Positions 44,084 through 52,934 of a DNA stretch of 56,384 bases are shown in pieces. Both the position numbers and the translations under genes were made by a program. The stretch comes from Chloroflexota bacterium (GTDB lineage Bacteria; Chloroflexota; Anaerolineae; 4572-78; J111). Within the stretch, counting starts at the first letter, position 1; the number at the start of each line of letters is the position of its first letter. Where the stretch lies: contig BOKF01000053.1 in the NCBI GenBank assembly GCA_016860845.1, forward strand, positions 1 through 56,384, given 5' to 3'. The notes beneath the pieces were generated by a model that saw only the letters and a program-made list of their open reading frames with translations, was not told the DNA's origin and searched no databases.

Positions 44084-44401
44084 ATGATCTTATTAACCTG
44101 TCCCAATTGTGGCGAGCGGAATGTGGCGGAGTTTCGCTTTGGCGGGGAGTACAAAACCCGGCCTAAAAATCCGGAGGACAGCGCGGCTGATGCGGCCTGG
44201 GCCGAATATCTTCACTTTAAAAACAACAAGCTGGGAATACAGCAGGAGTGGTGGTATCACCGCGCCGGGTGCGGCCTGTGGTTTTTGGCGGAACGTCACA
44301 CCAAAACGCAGGGGGTTGAAAAGACTTATTTGTGGGCGCCGGACCCGGGGACAGGGAAACCGGAGTTAGATCAACCGACCTTAACCGACGTGCAGCCTTA
44401 A
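44084..44401 (+). CDS. soxD: sarcosine oxidase delta subunit
   Basis: A 105-residue zinc-binding delta subunit. MILLTCPNCGERNVAEFRFGGE gives the first CxxC pair; H213-type ligands of the family appear as YHRAGCGLWF with another cysteine, and the spacing fits the known His/Cys zinc site. Length is usual. It starts after the 18-bp inverted repeat (AGCAGGAGTAGTTTGAA upstream) and is followed by soxA after 12 bases, so the two are co-translated. Confidence 0.93.
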   Translation: MILLTCPNCGERNVAEFRFGGEYKTRPKNPEDSAADAAWAEYLHFKNNKLGIQQEWWYHRAGCGLWFLAERHTKTQGVEKTYLWAPDPGTGKPELDQPTLTDVQP

Positions 44402-44413
44402 GGAGCCGATCCG

Positions 44414-47410
44414 ATGAGTCTAAAAAATAAAGCAGAGGCGCCCTCGCCCGGTTTGGAGAAAATGGCGAGCCGCTTACCCGGTCACGCCGCCCAGGTGATA
44501 AACCGGGCCGACTCGTTTGAGTTTCAATTCAACGGTAAAAAGTATCCGGCCTTTGCCGGCGACACCATTGCCAGCGCGTTGTGGGCTGCCGGGGTCAAGG
44601 TCTTAGGCCGTTCCTTCAAGTATCACCGGCCGCGTGGCGCGTTTGCCTTGACCTCCGCCGATACCAATACGCTGGTGCGGGTAGACGACGAGCCGAATGT
44701 GCGGGCCAGCACCCGCCTGGTCAAACCGGGGATGGTGGTCAATCCGCAAAATACCTGGCCCTCGCTGGGGGCTGATATTATGTCGCTGACTGCGTTCGGC
44801 TCGCGTTTTATGCCGGTCGGCTTCTATTATAAAACCTTCATCCGGCCCAAAGCTTTGTGGCCGGCCTATGAAAAGGTGCTGCGCAACGCCGCCGGATTGG
44901 GCGTGGTGACGACCGATGTTCCCGATACTTACTACGATAAAAAGTACGAATTTGCCGATGTCCTGGTCGTCGGTGGGGGGCCGGCGGGCTTGAGCGCCGC
45001 GTTGAGCGCGGCCAAAACCGGGGCGCGGGTACTGCTGCTGGAAGAAGCTCCTTTCCTGGGCGGACACCTGGCCTACGAGCGCCACACCGTAGAAACCGAG
45101 TCTGGCCCGCTGGCCGCTTACGAATTGGCCGGACGGCTGGCGCAGGAAGCAGCCGGCCAGCCTAACCTGCGGGTCGAATTAAATACGACCGCTTTTGGTA
45201 TTTACGACCACAACTGGGTCGGCGCGGTCAAAGATGAGACCCGCCTGCTCAAAATCCGGGCCAAAACGGTTGTAATCGCCAACGGCGCGCTGGAGCGACC
45301 GCTGATTTTTGACAACAGCGACTTGCCCGGCGTGATGTTGGGATCGGCGGTGCAGCGGCTGATGCATCTGTACGGAGTCCGGCCGGGAAAGCGGGCGGTG
45401 GTCCTGTCGGGCAATGACGACGGCTTGCAGGTCGCGCTTGATCTGTACGCTGCGGGAGTCAAGCTGGCGGTGGTGGCCGAACTGCGGCCCGAGGTAAGCA
45501 GTCCGGCGGCAATTAAATTACAGCAGGCCGGGATTGAGGTCAAAACGAATACGGTGGTTCTGGGGGCTAAGGGCAGTAAGGAAGTAACCGGGGTGATGCT
45601 GGCCGAATTGCAGCAGGGGAGCGGAGGTGTAGGGGAGCAGGGGAGTCTTGTACCTAATGTGGGTAGCGCCGAGTTTGTGCAGTGCGATCTGCTGGTCACG
45701 TCTGTCGGCTGGACGGCAATGACGGGGTTGGCCTATCAAGCCAGGGCCAGGCTGGTCTACGATGAGCGCCAGGCGGAGCTGCTGCCGGCCGATTTGCCGC
45801 CCAGAGTGCATGTGGCAGGTCGGGTCAACGGGACGCACAGTGTTCCGGCGGAACTGCTGGAAGGGCAGGTGGCCGGGCTAAATGCGGCAGCCGAAGCCGG
45901 TTTTGGCCGGGGAGCGGCGGCAAAGCTGAGCAAACAGGTGGCCACCCTCAAGGCCGGGGAGCCGGTGCGCAACTCGGCCTGGGTCCATGTCCCTGGCGGC
46001 AAAAAGAGCTTTATCAGCTTTGACGAGGATGTGAGCGTTAAAGATTTGAAAGACGCGGTGGCCGAAGGCTATAACAGCATGGAACTGCTCAAGCGTTACA
46101 GCACGCTGAGCATGGGGCCGAGCCAGGGCAAGTACGAGAATGCCAATACGATGGCCCTATGCGCCGAGGCCAATCACCTGCCGGTGGCCGAGGCGGGAAC
46201 GACGACCAGCCGCCCGCCCTTCAGCCCGGTGCCGTTGGGGGCGCTGGCGGGCCGGGTGATGGAGCCGGTCAAATACACCCCCATGCATGCCTGGCACGTC
46301 GCCCGCGGAGCCAAGATGATGAATGCCGGCTTGTGGAAGCGGCCTGAACATTACGGCGACCCGGCGGCGGAAGTCCTGGGCACGCGCAGCGGGTTGGGCT
46401 TGATTGATGTTGGGACGCTGGGCAAGCTGCTGATCCGGGGTAAGGATATTCCGGCCCTGCTAGAGCGGCTGTATACCAACAAATGGAGCGGGTTGGCGGT
46501 GGGACGCGCTCGCTACGGGCTGATGGTCAACGAGGAAGGAATTGTAGCCGACGATGGGGTGGCCGCGCGCCTGAACGACGACACCTGGTATATCACCGTG
46601 ACCACCAGCGGAGCGGAGGCGGTCTACGAGGGGTTGGAGTGGAACCTGCAAGCAGGCTGGAATTACCAGGTGCATGTCAACCATCTGACCGATACCTATA
46701 CAGCCATGAATTTGACCGGGCCACACGCCCGCGCCGCGCTCCAACCGCTGACCGAAATTGATCTGAGCAATGAAGCTTTTCCTTACATGAGTGTGAGGCA
46801 GGGGACAGTCGCCGGGGTACCGGTCATTATCCTGCGCATCGGCTTTACGGGCGAGTTAGGCTACGAAATCCATGCCCCGGCCGGCTATGGATTGTATCTG
46901 TGGGAAAAGTTGGTGGAAGCAGGCCAGCCCTATCATATTACTCCCTTTGGGGTGGAAGCGCAGCGGATTATGCGCCTGGAAAAGGGCCATTTCATTGTCA
47001 GCCAGGATACCGACGGCCTGACCGACCCGTTCATGGCCGGTCTGGAGTGGGCGGTCAAGCTGGAGAAAGCTGATTTTGTCGGCAAGCCAAGCCTGGTGCG
47101 GGTGCAGCGGCGCGGCGTGACCAGCAAGCTGGTCGGTTACGAGATGCTCGACCCGAATTTGGTGCCGGAAGAGGCCAATCAAATTGTCCGGCCTAACCCC
47201 CACTGGCCGATCGGCCTGGAAATCATTGGCCGCATCACCAGCTCGCGTTACAGCCCCACCCTCAAGAAATCCATCGGGCTGTGCTGGCTGCCGGTTGAGC
47301 AGAGTACGCCGGGATCTGAATTTACGGTGCGCATTCGCGGCGAGCTGCACACAGGGCGGGTTGTCCCGCTGCCCTTTTACGATCCGGAAGGTGAGCGGTT
47401 AAAAAGCTGA
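44414..47410 (+). CDS. soxA: sarcosine oxidase alpha subunit
   Basis: A 998-residue alpha subunit, normal for the family. Order: N-terminal HCN-A-like/Fer2-like domain without cluster cysteines (NGKKYPAFAGDTIASALWAAG, GRSFKYHRPRG), a NAD-binding Rossmann region (VLVVGGGPAGLSAALSAAKTG near 180), and a C-terminal GcvT-type folate domain (SGLGLIDVGTLGKLLIRG, WSGLAVGRARYGLMV). It uses tetrahydrofolate to capture the methyl-derived unit as 5,10-methylene-THF. Near residues 398-412 a GSGGVGEQGS stretch looks like an in-frame low-complexity repeat insertion. AGGAG precedes the ATG. Confidence 0.95.
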   Translation: MSLKNKAEAPSPGLEKMASRLPGHAAQVINRADSFEFQFNGKKYPAFAGDTIASALWAAGVKVLGRSFKYHRPRGAFALTSADTNTLVRVDDEPNVRASTRLVKPGMVVNPQNTWPSLGADIMSLTAFGSRFMPVGFYYKTFIRPKALWPAYEKVLRNAAGLGVVTTDVPDTYYDKKYEFADVLVVGGGPAGLSAALSAAKTGARVLLLEEAPFLGGHLAYERHTVETESGPLAAYELAGRLAQEAAGQPNLRVELNTTAFGIYDHNWVGAVKDETRLLKIRAKTVVIANGALERPLIFDNSDLPGVMLGSAVQRLMHLYGVRPGKRAVVLSGNDDGLQVALDLYAAGVKLAVVAELRPEVSSPAAIKLQQAGIEVKTNTVVLGAKGSKEVTGVMLAELQQGSGGVGEQGSLVPNVGSAEFVQCDLLVTSVGWTAMTGLAYQARARLVYDERQAELLPADLPPRVHVAGRVNGTHSVPAELLEGQVAGLNAAAEAGFGRGAAAKLSKQVATLKAGEPVRNSAWVHVPGGKKSFISFDEDVSVKDLKDAVAEGYNSMELLKRYSTLSMGPSQGKYENANTMALCAEANHLPVAEAGTTTSRPPFSPVPLGALAGRVMEPVKYTPMHAWHVARGAKMMNAGLWKRPEHYGDPAAEVLGTRSGLGLIDVGTLGKLLIRGKDIPALLERLYTNKWSGLAVGRARYGLMVNEEGIVADDGVAARLNDDTWYITVTTSGAEAVYEGLEWNLQAGWNYQVHVNHLTDTYTAMNLTGPHARAALQPLTEIDLSNEAFPYMSVRQGTVAGVPVIILRIGFTGELGYEIHAPAGYGLYLWEKLVEAGQPYHITPFGVEAQRIMRLEKGHFIVSQDTDGLTDPFMAGLEWAVKLEKADFVGKPSLVRVQRRGVTSKLVGYEMLDPNLVPEEANQIVRPNPHWPIGLEIIGRITSSRYSPTLKKSIGLCWLPVEQSTPGSEFTVRIRGELHTGRVVPLPFYDPEGERLKS

Positions 47411-47437
47411 GCAAACTATTGACCGGTGGAGGAAATT

Positions 47438-47500
47438 GCCGGGATTTGGGGATTAGGGGATAAATTAATATAAAAATCTCCTAATCCCCTAATCCCGGCC
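47438..47500. repeat. palindrome GGGATTAGGGG/CCCCTAATCCC
   Basis: Left arm carries GCCGGGATTTGGGGATTAGGGGA and the right arm TCTCCTAATCCCCTAATCCCGGC, pairing with a few mismatches across an AT-rich loop. It separates soxA from the Nudix gene. Confidence 0.7.
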
Positions 47501-47506
47501 TAAGTT

Positions 47507-48061
47507 ATGCAGCCTTGGAAAACCCGTTCCCGGGAGAAGGTGCTCGATTACGGCAGATTTTTGGTGGTAGAGAAGCACACCATCGAGCTGCCGGGTGGCC
47601 GGACCCTTTCCGATTGGCCCTGGCTCATCACTCCAGATTATGTCAATATAGCGACGGTAACGTTGGCGAATGAGTTTCTCTGTTTTCGCCAGACCAAGTA
47701 TGCCGTAGACGGGATTTCGCTGGCTCCGGTGGGCGGCTATCTTGATCCTGGCGAAGAACCTCTGACAGCAGCGCAGCGGGAATTGCTTGAGGAGACCGGC
47801 TACGAGTCGCCCCATTGGCTCAATTTGGGCCGGTACGCGGTGGATGGTAATCGCGGGGCCGGCACAGCCCATCTATTTTTGGCCCGACAAGCCAGGCCGG
47901 TGGCTGAAGTTAAGGCCGATGACCTGGAAGAGCAGCAGCTCCTCCGCCTCAGCCGGGCCGAAGTTGAAGCGGCGCTGGCTGCGGGTGAGTTCAAAGTATT
48001 GGCCTGGGCGGCGGTGATGGCCCTGGCCTTACAGCGAATAGATTTGAGTTTTGAGGAGTGA
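47507..48061 (+). CDS. Nudix hydrolase (ADP-sugar pyrophosphatase-like)
   Basis: A 184-residue Nudix protein. The box GGYLDPGEEPLTAAQRELLEETGY fits GX5EX7REUXEEXGU with catalytic glutamates. The N-terminus (TRSREKVLDYGRFLVVEKHTIELPGG) resembles ADP-ribose or ADP-sugar pyrophosphatases such as NudF; substrate is a guess. It lies between soxA and soxG, which are usually adjacent, so it is an insertion in the sox order; whether it contributes to the pathway is unknown. Confidence 0.92.
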   Translation: MQPWKTRSREKVLDYGRFLVVEKHTIELPGGRTLSDWPWLITPDYVNIATVTLANEFLCFRQTKYAVDGISLAPVGGYLDPGEEPLTAAQRELLEETGYESPHWLNLGRYAVDGNRGAGTAHLFLARQARPVAEVKADDLEEQQLLRLSRAEVEAALAAGEFKVLAWAAVMALALQRIDLSFEE

Positions 48062-48125
48062 GGCATCCTCAGATGCCGCTCCTCAAATTTGGGTCTACCG
48101 ATTATAAACAAGGAGAACTCGATTC

Positions 48126-48722
48126 ATGCGTGACTATAGCCCTGTTTTCCGCAGCCCGATTACATCTGTCTCAGCTTCGGTTGCGGTGGTGTCACGGCTC
48201 GGCGTGGCCGATTTGACCGGTGTGCCGGTGATCTTGATTCAAGGCGAGGTGGGTGATCTGCTCAAACAGTATTTTGCCCAAATTCCGGCCAGGCCCGGCG
48301 ACTTGGTTGAGGTAGGCGGGGGAGTGCTGGCACGGCTGACGCCTGGGGAGCTTTACCTTTTTGGCTTGTCACCCAATGCCCCCATACCTTCAATTGCAGC
48401 CATAGAAGGCAGCCTGGTGAAAGAGCAGCGGTTCGCTCATGTGACCGATTATACGCACGGCAAGACAGTCATCCGGCTGGCTGGAGCGGCTGCGCCTGAG
48501 TTTTTAAGCAAAATCTGTGGGCTTGATTTTCATCCCACTATCTTTCCCAATTTGCGTATTGCCCAGACGAGCGCAGCAAAAATCAAAACCTTGATTGCGC
48601 GGTATGACCAAAGCGAGACGCCGGCTTATTTTTTGCATGTCAACCGTTCTCTGGGACAATATTTTTGGGAAGTTGTATGGGAGGCCGGACAAGAGTTTGG
48701 GATAAGGGTGGCTCAAGCTTGA
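48126..48722 (+). CDS. soxG: sarcosine oxidase gamma subunit
   Basis: A 198-residue protein matching the gamma subunit in size and in the fold resembling the GcvT-like N-lobe: FRSPITSVSASVAVVSRLGVADLTGVPV, GGGVLARLTPGELYLFG, VTDYTHGKTVIRLAGAAAPEFLSKICGLD and RSLGQYFWEVVWEAG. It completes the BDAG set and helps hold the alpha-beta complex. AACAAGGAGAACTCGATTC precedes the ATG. A strong terminator follows at 48756, closing the operon. Confidence 0.88.
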   Translation: MRDYSPVFRSPITSVSASVAVVSRLGVADLTGVPVILIQGEVGDLLKQYFAQIPARPGDLVEVGGGVLARLTPGELYLFGLSPNAPIPSIAAIEGSLVKEQRFAHVTDYTHGKTVIRLAGAAAPEFLSKICGLDFHPTIFPNLRIAQTSAAKIKTLIARYDQSETPAYFLHVNRSLGQYFWEVVWEAGQEFGIRVAQA

Positions 48723-48755
48723 CCTGTTTAGTGAGCCTGGAAATCTTGTTAAAGC

Positions 48756-48790
48756 AAACCCCCGCTATAACCAGCGGGGGTTTTGTTTTA
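48756..48790 (+). terminator. rho-independent terminator after soxG
   Basis: AAACCCCCGCT (48756-48766) pairs with AGCGGGGGTTT (48773-48783), loop ATAACC, then TTTTGTTTTA. Perfect stem with a T-tract. Confidence 0.92.
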
Positions 48791-48976
48791 GCGAACTCGA
48801 TGGTCAGTGGCCGGCGAGCGCGACTTGCTTTTTGAATGGGCTAATGCTGCTGCGGCTCGTAATGTGGATCGTAATGTTCCTGTCGTACAATGAAAGTCAG
48901 GGGGCAATTCTGCCATCTCAATGAATATCATTGAATAAGGCTATTGTGGGACAGTTCTAACAGGAGAAAATAGATT

Positions 48977-50902
48977 TTGAACAAACCTATCCACATTCTG
49001 CATATTGACGAGGATCAACTCTACCCGCAACTGGTGCGGCACGTTCTGGAAAAAGAGGCGGGTGGCTTCCGGATCAGCAAAGCCACCTCTGAGTCAGAAT
49101 TCAAGACGTGGCTGGCCAAGGGTAATTATGATCTTGTTCTGACTGATTTCAATATTTTCGGTTTAGAAGGCTCACAGGTGTTTGATGCCGTGCGGTTTGT
49201 AGACCCGCAGACGCCGGTATTGATTGTCACTGACGCCGGCTCGGAAACAATGGCCGCTGAGGCGATAGAACGCGGCGCAACTGACTATGTCATCAAGACC
49301 CCGCAGTACCTGCGCTATCTGCCGCATGCCATCCGGACCGCTATTGAGCAACAACACCTGCAAGCTGAACGTAAGCGTGCGGAAGAGGCAGTAACAGAGC
49401 ATGAGGCAAGCTTCCGGTTCCTACTTGCTCATCACCCTCAGCCCGTGTGGATATACGACTTGGAAACACTGGCCTTCCTTGAGGTCAATGATGCCGCTAT
49501 CGCTCGCTACGGTTATGCCCGGAATGAATTCCTGCAAATGAGGATCACCGACATTGGATTGGGGGAGGATGGGTCCAAGCGTCTGAAGCATGCCTCAAAA
49601 AATCAGCCCGGACTGCAACTTTCCGGTCAGTGGCGGCATCGAATTAAGGCGGGTCAAACCATTGATGTTGAAATTACCTCTCATGTATTGAAATTTGCCG
49701 GGCGAAACGCAGCGTTAGTCATCGTCCAGGACATCACCGAGCGCAAGCGTCTGGAGGAACGGCTCTACCAATCACAAAAAATGGAGGCGATTGGCCGGCT
49801 GGCGGGTGGGATAGCCCACGACCTCAACAACATCTTGATGGTCATCATCGGTTACGGCGAGTTCCTGCTGGATCGCTACCCCGACGAGCTGGACCCGCTG
49901 CACAAAGATCTCGAACAAATTATGAAAGCTGGGGAGCGGGCCGCCGCGTTAACCCAACAGCTCCTGATCTTTAGCCGCAAGCAGGTGCTTCAACCCCATG
50001 TCTTGGGCCTGAACCTGGTGGTGGCCGACATGGTGAAGATGCTCCAACGCATGATTGGTGAGGATATTGACTTGAACATTGCGCTCGAGCCAGCGCTGGG
50101 ACATGTGGAAGCTGACCCGAGCCAGATCGAGCAGGTCATTCTGAATCTTGTGGTCAATGCCCGCGCTGCTATGCCCCAGGGTGGCAAACTGACGATCGAG
50201 ACGGCTAACGTCGAATTGGATGAGATGTATGCTCATTGGCATGCCGGGGTGAAACCCGGCCCCTACGTGATGCTGGCGGTCAGCGACACGGGCTGTGGCA
50301 TGGACGCAGAGACAAAGGCTCACCTCTTCGAGCCTTTCTTTACCACTAAGGCCCAGGGTACCGGGTTGGGTTTGGCGACCGTCTATGGCATCGTCAAACA
50401 GAGCGGCGGTGACATCTGGGTTTACAGCGAGCCGGGACAAGGTGCAACCTTCAAAATCTACCTGCCCCGAGTCGCGGAGCATGAGAGTCCGCCCCGCGCC
50501 AACCATGCTCGCGCCGCGCTGCCCCGGGGCTGGGAAACGATCCTGCTGGTGGAAGATGAAAAGGATGTGCGAGAGTTGATTCGAACCCTCCTCCGCTCAA
50601 GTGGTTACAACGTGTTGGAGGCGGCTAATGGCGGCGAGGCGCTGCTGCTCTGCGAAAAGTACTCTGGCCCGATCCATTTGCTGATTACGGATGTGGTGAT
50701 GCCCCACATGAGCGGACATGAGTTGGTGGAGCGCCTGGCCTCGTTGCGCCCGGGGCTGCGGGCGCTCTACATGTCGGGTTACCCCGACGAGGCTGTTGTT
50801 CAACACGGGATGCTGGAGTCGGGCTTGTTCTTTCTCCAAAAACCATTCACCCCGGCCGACCTGGCGGGCAAGGTGCGTAAAATATTAGACACGAATGGTT
50901 AG
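48977..50902 (+). CDS. hybrid histidine kinase REC-PAS-HisKA-HATPase-REC
   Basis: A 641-residue cytosolic hybrid kinase. N-terminal receiver (HIDEDQLYPQL, LVLTDFNIFG), PAS/PAC domain (about 150-255; WIYDLETLAFLEVNDAAIARYG), HisKA with phospho-acceptor in GGIAHDLNNILM, HATPase_c ([16 protein letters not shown]) and C-terminal receiver (LLITDVVMPHMSG). A TTG at 48977 starts the frame, with AGGAG upstream. It is the first gene of a plus-strand signalling run that continues with a stand-alone receiver, an OmpR regulator, a small GTPase and a second kinase. Confidence 0.93.
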   Translation: MNKPIHILHIDEDQLYPQLVRHVLEKEAGGFRISKATSESEFKTWLAKGNYDLVLTDFNIFGLEGSQVFDAVRFVDPQTPVLIVTDAGSETMAAEAIERGATDYVIKTPQYLRYLPHAIRTAIEQQHLQAERKRAEEAVTEHEASFRFLLAHHPQPVWIYDLETLAFLEVNDAAIARYGYARNEFLQMRITDIGLGEDGSKRLKHASKNQPGLQLSGQWRHRIKAGQTIDVEITSHVLKFAGRNAALVIVQDITERKRLEERLYQSQKMEAIGRLAGGIAHDLNNILMVIIGYGEFLLDRYPDELDPLHKDLEQIMKAGERAAALTQQLLIFSRKQVLQPHVLGLNLVVADMVKMLQRMIGEDIDLNIALEPALGHVEADPSQIEQVILNLVVNARAAMPQGGKLTIETANVELDEMYAHWHAGVKPGPYVMLAVSDTGCGMDAETKAHLFEPFFTTKAQGTGLGLATVYGIVKQSGGDIWVYSEPGQGATFKIYLPRVAEHESPPRANHARAALPRGWETILLVEDEKDVRELIRTLLRSSGYNVLEAANGGEALLLCEKYSGPIHLLITDVVMPHMSGHELVERLASLRPGLRALYMSGYPDEAVVQHGMLESGLFFLQKPFTPADLAGKVRKILDTNG

Positions 50903-50989
50903 AGTCCACCCGAAAAAATCTAACACTCCTGCTGGATCACTGCAAAATCTCCTGGGGGGACAGTCCAGCGGATAAAGGAGAAAAGAGTT

Positions 50990-51358
50990 ATGGATAATCC
51001 TTTTGCCTTGATCATCGAAGACGACACGAAATCGGCGACAATTTTTTCTGAGGCGCTCCGGCAGGCCGAGTTTGAAACCGAAATCATCCTGGATGGTTAT
51101 ATAGCCCTGGAGCGACTGACTGCGACCATACCGGCTGTAGTGCTGCTAGACTTACATCTGCCATACGCTTCAGGGATAGATATTCTGCAGCACATTCGTG
51201 CCAACCAGCGGTTGGCTAAAACTCGGGTGATTATCGTCACCGCCGATCTGTTCCAGGCCGAGGCGTTGCGGGATGAGGTTGACCTGGTTCTGCTCAAACC
51301 GATCAGCTTCAGCAAATTGCGTGATTTGGCCCCCCGTTTCCGCCCCTCATCTAATTAG
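50990..51358 (+). CDS. single-domain response regulator
   Basis: A 122-residue stand-alone receiver domain with the acidic pocket IIEDDTKS, the phospho-acceptor aspartate in AVVLLDLHLPYAS and the conserved lysine in VLLKPIS. No output domain. It may carry phosphate between kinases or control a protein partner. AAAGGAGAAAAG precedes the ATG. It lies 87 bases after the hybrid kinase and 184 before the OmpR-type regulator. Confidence 0.93.
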   Translation: MDNPFALIIEDDTKSATIFSEALRQAEFETEIILDGYIALERLTATIPAVVLLDLHLPYASGIDILQHIRANQRLAKTRVIIVTADLFQAEALRDEVDLVLLKPISFSKLRDLAPRFRPSSN

Positions 51359-51448
51359 CTGACTTTGACAATTACCCGGTTTGTTTTACTTATGAGCATA
51401 CGGTATAATGGAGGCATAGCCTAAGCTATAATGTGCCCAAGCCGCAAA

Positions 51449-51519
51449 TTAGAAATAAGAAATAGGAATTTAGAAATGAGCCTACAGCTTTCTAGTTTCC
51501 ATTTTTTATTTTTACTCGC
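51449..51519. repeat. A/T-rich low-complexity repeat
   Basis: AGAAATAAGAAATAGGAATTTAG-like units face TTTCTAGTTTCC and TTTTTTATTTTT on the right, an imperfect inverted low-complexity stretch. Two TATAAT hexamers (near 51402 and 51427) precede it but neither has a convincing -35 partner. Confidence 0.5.
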
Positions 51520-51542
51520 CTTAACCGGCTGTTGGAATAAGT

Positions 51543-52271
51543 ATGCTCAGTTCTTCATCCCCAGAGTCTGTGGCGGCAAACCCCCAACGCATCCTTGTCG
51601 TAGATGATGACCCGGCTATTGTACGTCTCGTGAGGGATAAGCTCGATTACACCGGCTTTGAGGTATTGGTCGCTACTTCCGGCCAGCAGGCCCTGGAGAT
51701 AATCGAGCGGCGGGGTCTACCTCATCTGGCAATTGTTGACGTCATGATGCCCGGCATGGATGGTTTTGAATTCTGCCGGATCGTGCAGCAGTATAGTGAT
51801 CTGCCGGTCATCATGCTAACTGCTGTGGATGAAGAAGAAACGGTCATTCGCGGTCTGGAGTATTTTGCCGAAGATTACGTCACCAAGCCTTTTAGCCCGC
51901 GCGAACTCGTTGCTCGAGTGCGACGGGTCCTGCGCCGCATTGGCGATTTTGCCTACACTCTTGACCGGATGACGCGCGTGGACGATCACCTGGCGGTAGA
52001 TTTTACCCACCAGCAGGCCCTGGTTGACGGGCAACTGGTAGCTTTCACCCCTCTTGAAACCAAGTTACTTTACATCCTTATGCGTAATGCCGGCCAAACC
52101 GTCACCACGGATTTTCTCCTGCGCCGTCTGTGGCCTCGGGAAGAGGTCTTGGAAGATACGCTGCGGGTCCATATCCACCGTCTGCGCCAAAAGATAGAAA
52201 CAACACCCGCTCACCCTCAATACATTGTTACCGAGCGGGGAGTAGGTTACAGCTTTCCCGTCACTCACTAA
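51543..52271 (+). CDS. OmpR/PhoB-type response regulator
   Basis: A 242-residue regulator. Receiver domain (residues 14-130): VVDDDPA, AIVDVMMPGMDG with the phospho-acceptor, VTKPFSP. C-terminal winged helix (about 140-238): LVAFTPLETKLLYILMRNAGQTVTTDFLLRRLW, LRVHIHRLRQKIE, YIVTERGVGYSF, typical of OmpR DNA-binding domains. It should act as a transcription factor for one of the nearby kinases, probably those at 48977 or 52935. Confidence 0.95.
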   Translation: MLSSSSPESVAANPQRILVVDDDPAIVRLVRDKLDYTGFEVLVATSGQQALEIIERRGLPHLAIVDVMMPGMDGFEFCRIVQQYSDLPVIMLTAVDEEETVIRGLEYFAEDYVTKPFSPRELVARVRRVLRRIGDFAYTLDRMTRVDDHLAVDFTHQQALVDGQLVAFTPLETKLLYILMRNAGQTVTTDFLLRRLWPREEVLEDTLRVHIHRLRQKIETTPAHPQYIVTERGVGYSFPVTH

Positions 52272-52398
52272 CGTTTTCATCTATGGAGCGCCGTCAGTCT
52301 GTTATTTCGGCCAACTGTTGAAGAGTAGAGAAGAAGACCTTATTCCAGTCTAGTGGTTACTCTCCCCTCAGTCCACAGGAGAAAGAGAATCTTTTCAA

Positions 52399-52917
52399 GT
52401 GACATCATTGAACAAAAAAGTTTGCTTGTTGGGCGATGCTGCTGTTGGCAAAACCAGCCTGGTGCGCCGCTTTGTCTATAACCTCTTTGATGACAAGTAT
52501 CTCAGCACCATTGGTGTCAAAGTCAGCCGTAAAACGGTTGTCGTTCCCCGCGCTGACGGTGTTGTAGAGCTGACCATGATGCTGTGGGACCTGGCCGGCA
52601 GCGAGGAATTTGACCGGGTGCGGTCCAGCTACCTGCGCGGGGCAGCCGGCGCCCTATTGGTCTGCGATCTGACTCGACCTGAAACCCTTGACAGCCTGCG
52701 TGTCTACGCCGCCAACCTGCGCAGTGTCAACCCCAACGCCCAGATGCTTGTCCTGGGGGCCAATAAGTACGACCTGGTTGACCCGCAGATGCTCGATCTG
52801 ACGCCAATCGAGAGGGCTGCTGCCGATCTCAATGCCCCTTATTATCTTGTCAGCGCTAAAACCGGTTACGAGGTGGAGAACCTCTTCCGCCACTTGGGCC
52901 AATTACTGGCAGCTTGA
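52399..52917 (+). CDS. Rab/Ras-like small GTPase
   Basis: A 172-residue GTPase of the Ras/Rab-like bacterial family. P-loop GDAAVGKTS at 12-20, switch I containing TIGVKVS, WDLAGSEEF for the G3 region, NKYD for G4 and SAK for G5. The G3 glutamine (Q61 in Ras) is replaced by serine, so intrinsic hydrolysis may be weak and GAP-dependent. GTG start with GGAGAAAGAG upstream. It lies between an OmpR regulator and a histidine kinase, whose frame overlaps its stop, suggesting coupling to two-component signalling. Confidence 0.93.
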   Translation: MTSLNKKVCLLGDAAVGKTSLVRRFVYNLFDDKYLSTIGVKVSRKTVVVPRADGVVELTMMLWDLAGSEEFDRVRSSYLRGAAGALLVCDLTRPETLDSLRVYAANLRSVNPNAQMLVLGANKYDLVDPQMLDLTPIERAAADLNAPYYLVSAKTGYEVENLFRHLGQLLAA

Positions 52918-52934
52918 AATTCCGGGAAAGAGTT

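Noticed and set aside
51395..51432. Two TATAAT boxes upstream of the OmpR-type regulator considered as twin promoters
   Set aside because: Neither has a -35 match at a suitable distance; TTGACA upstream is about 30 bases away from the first.
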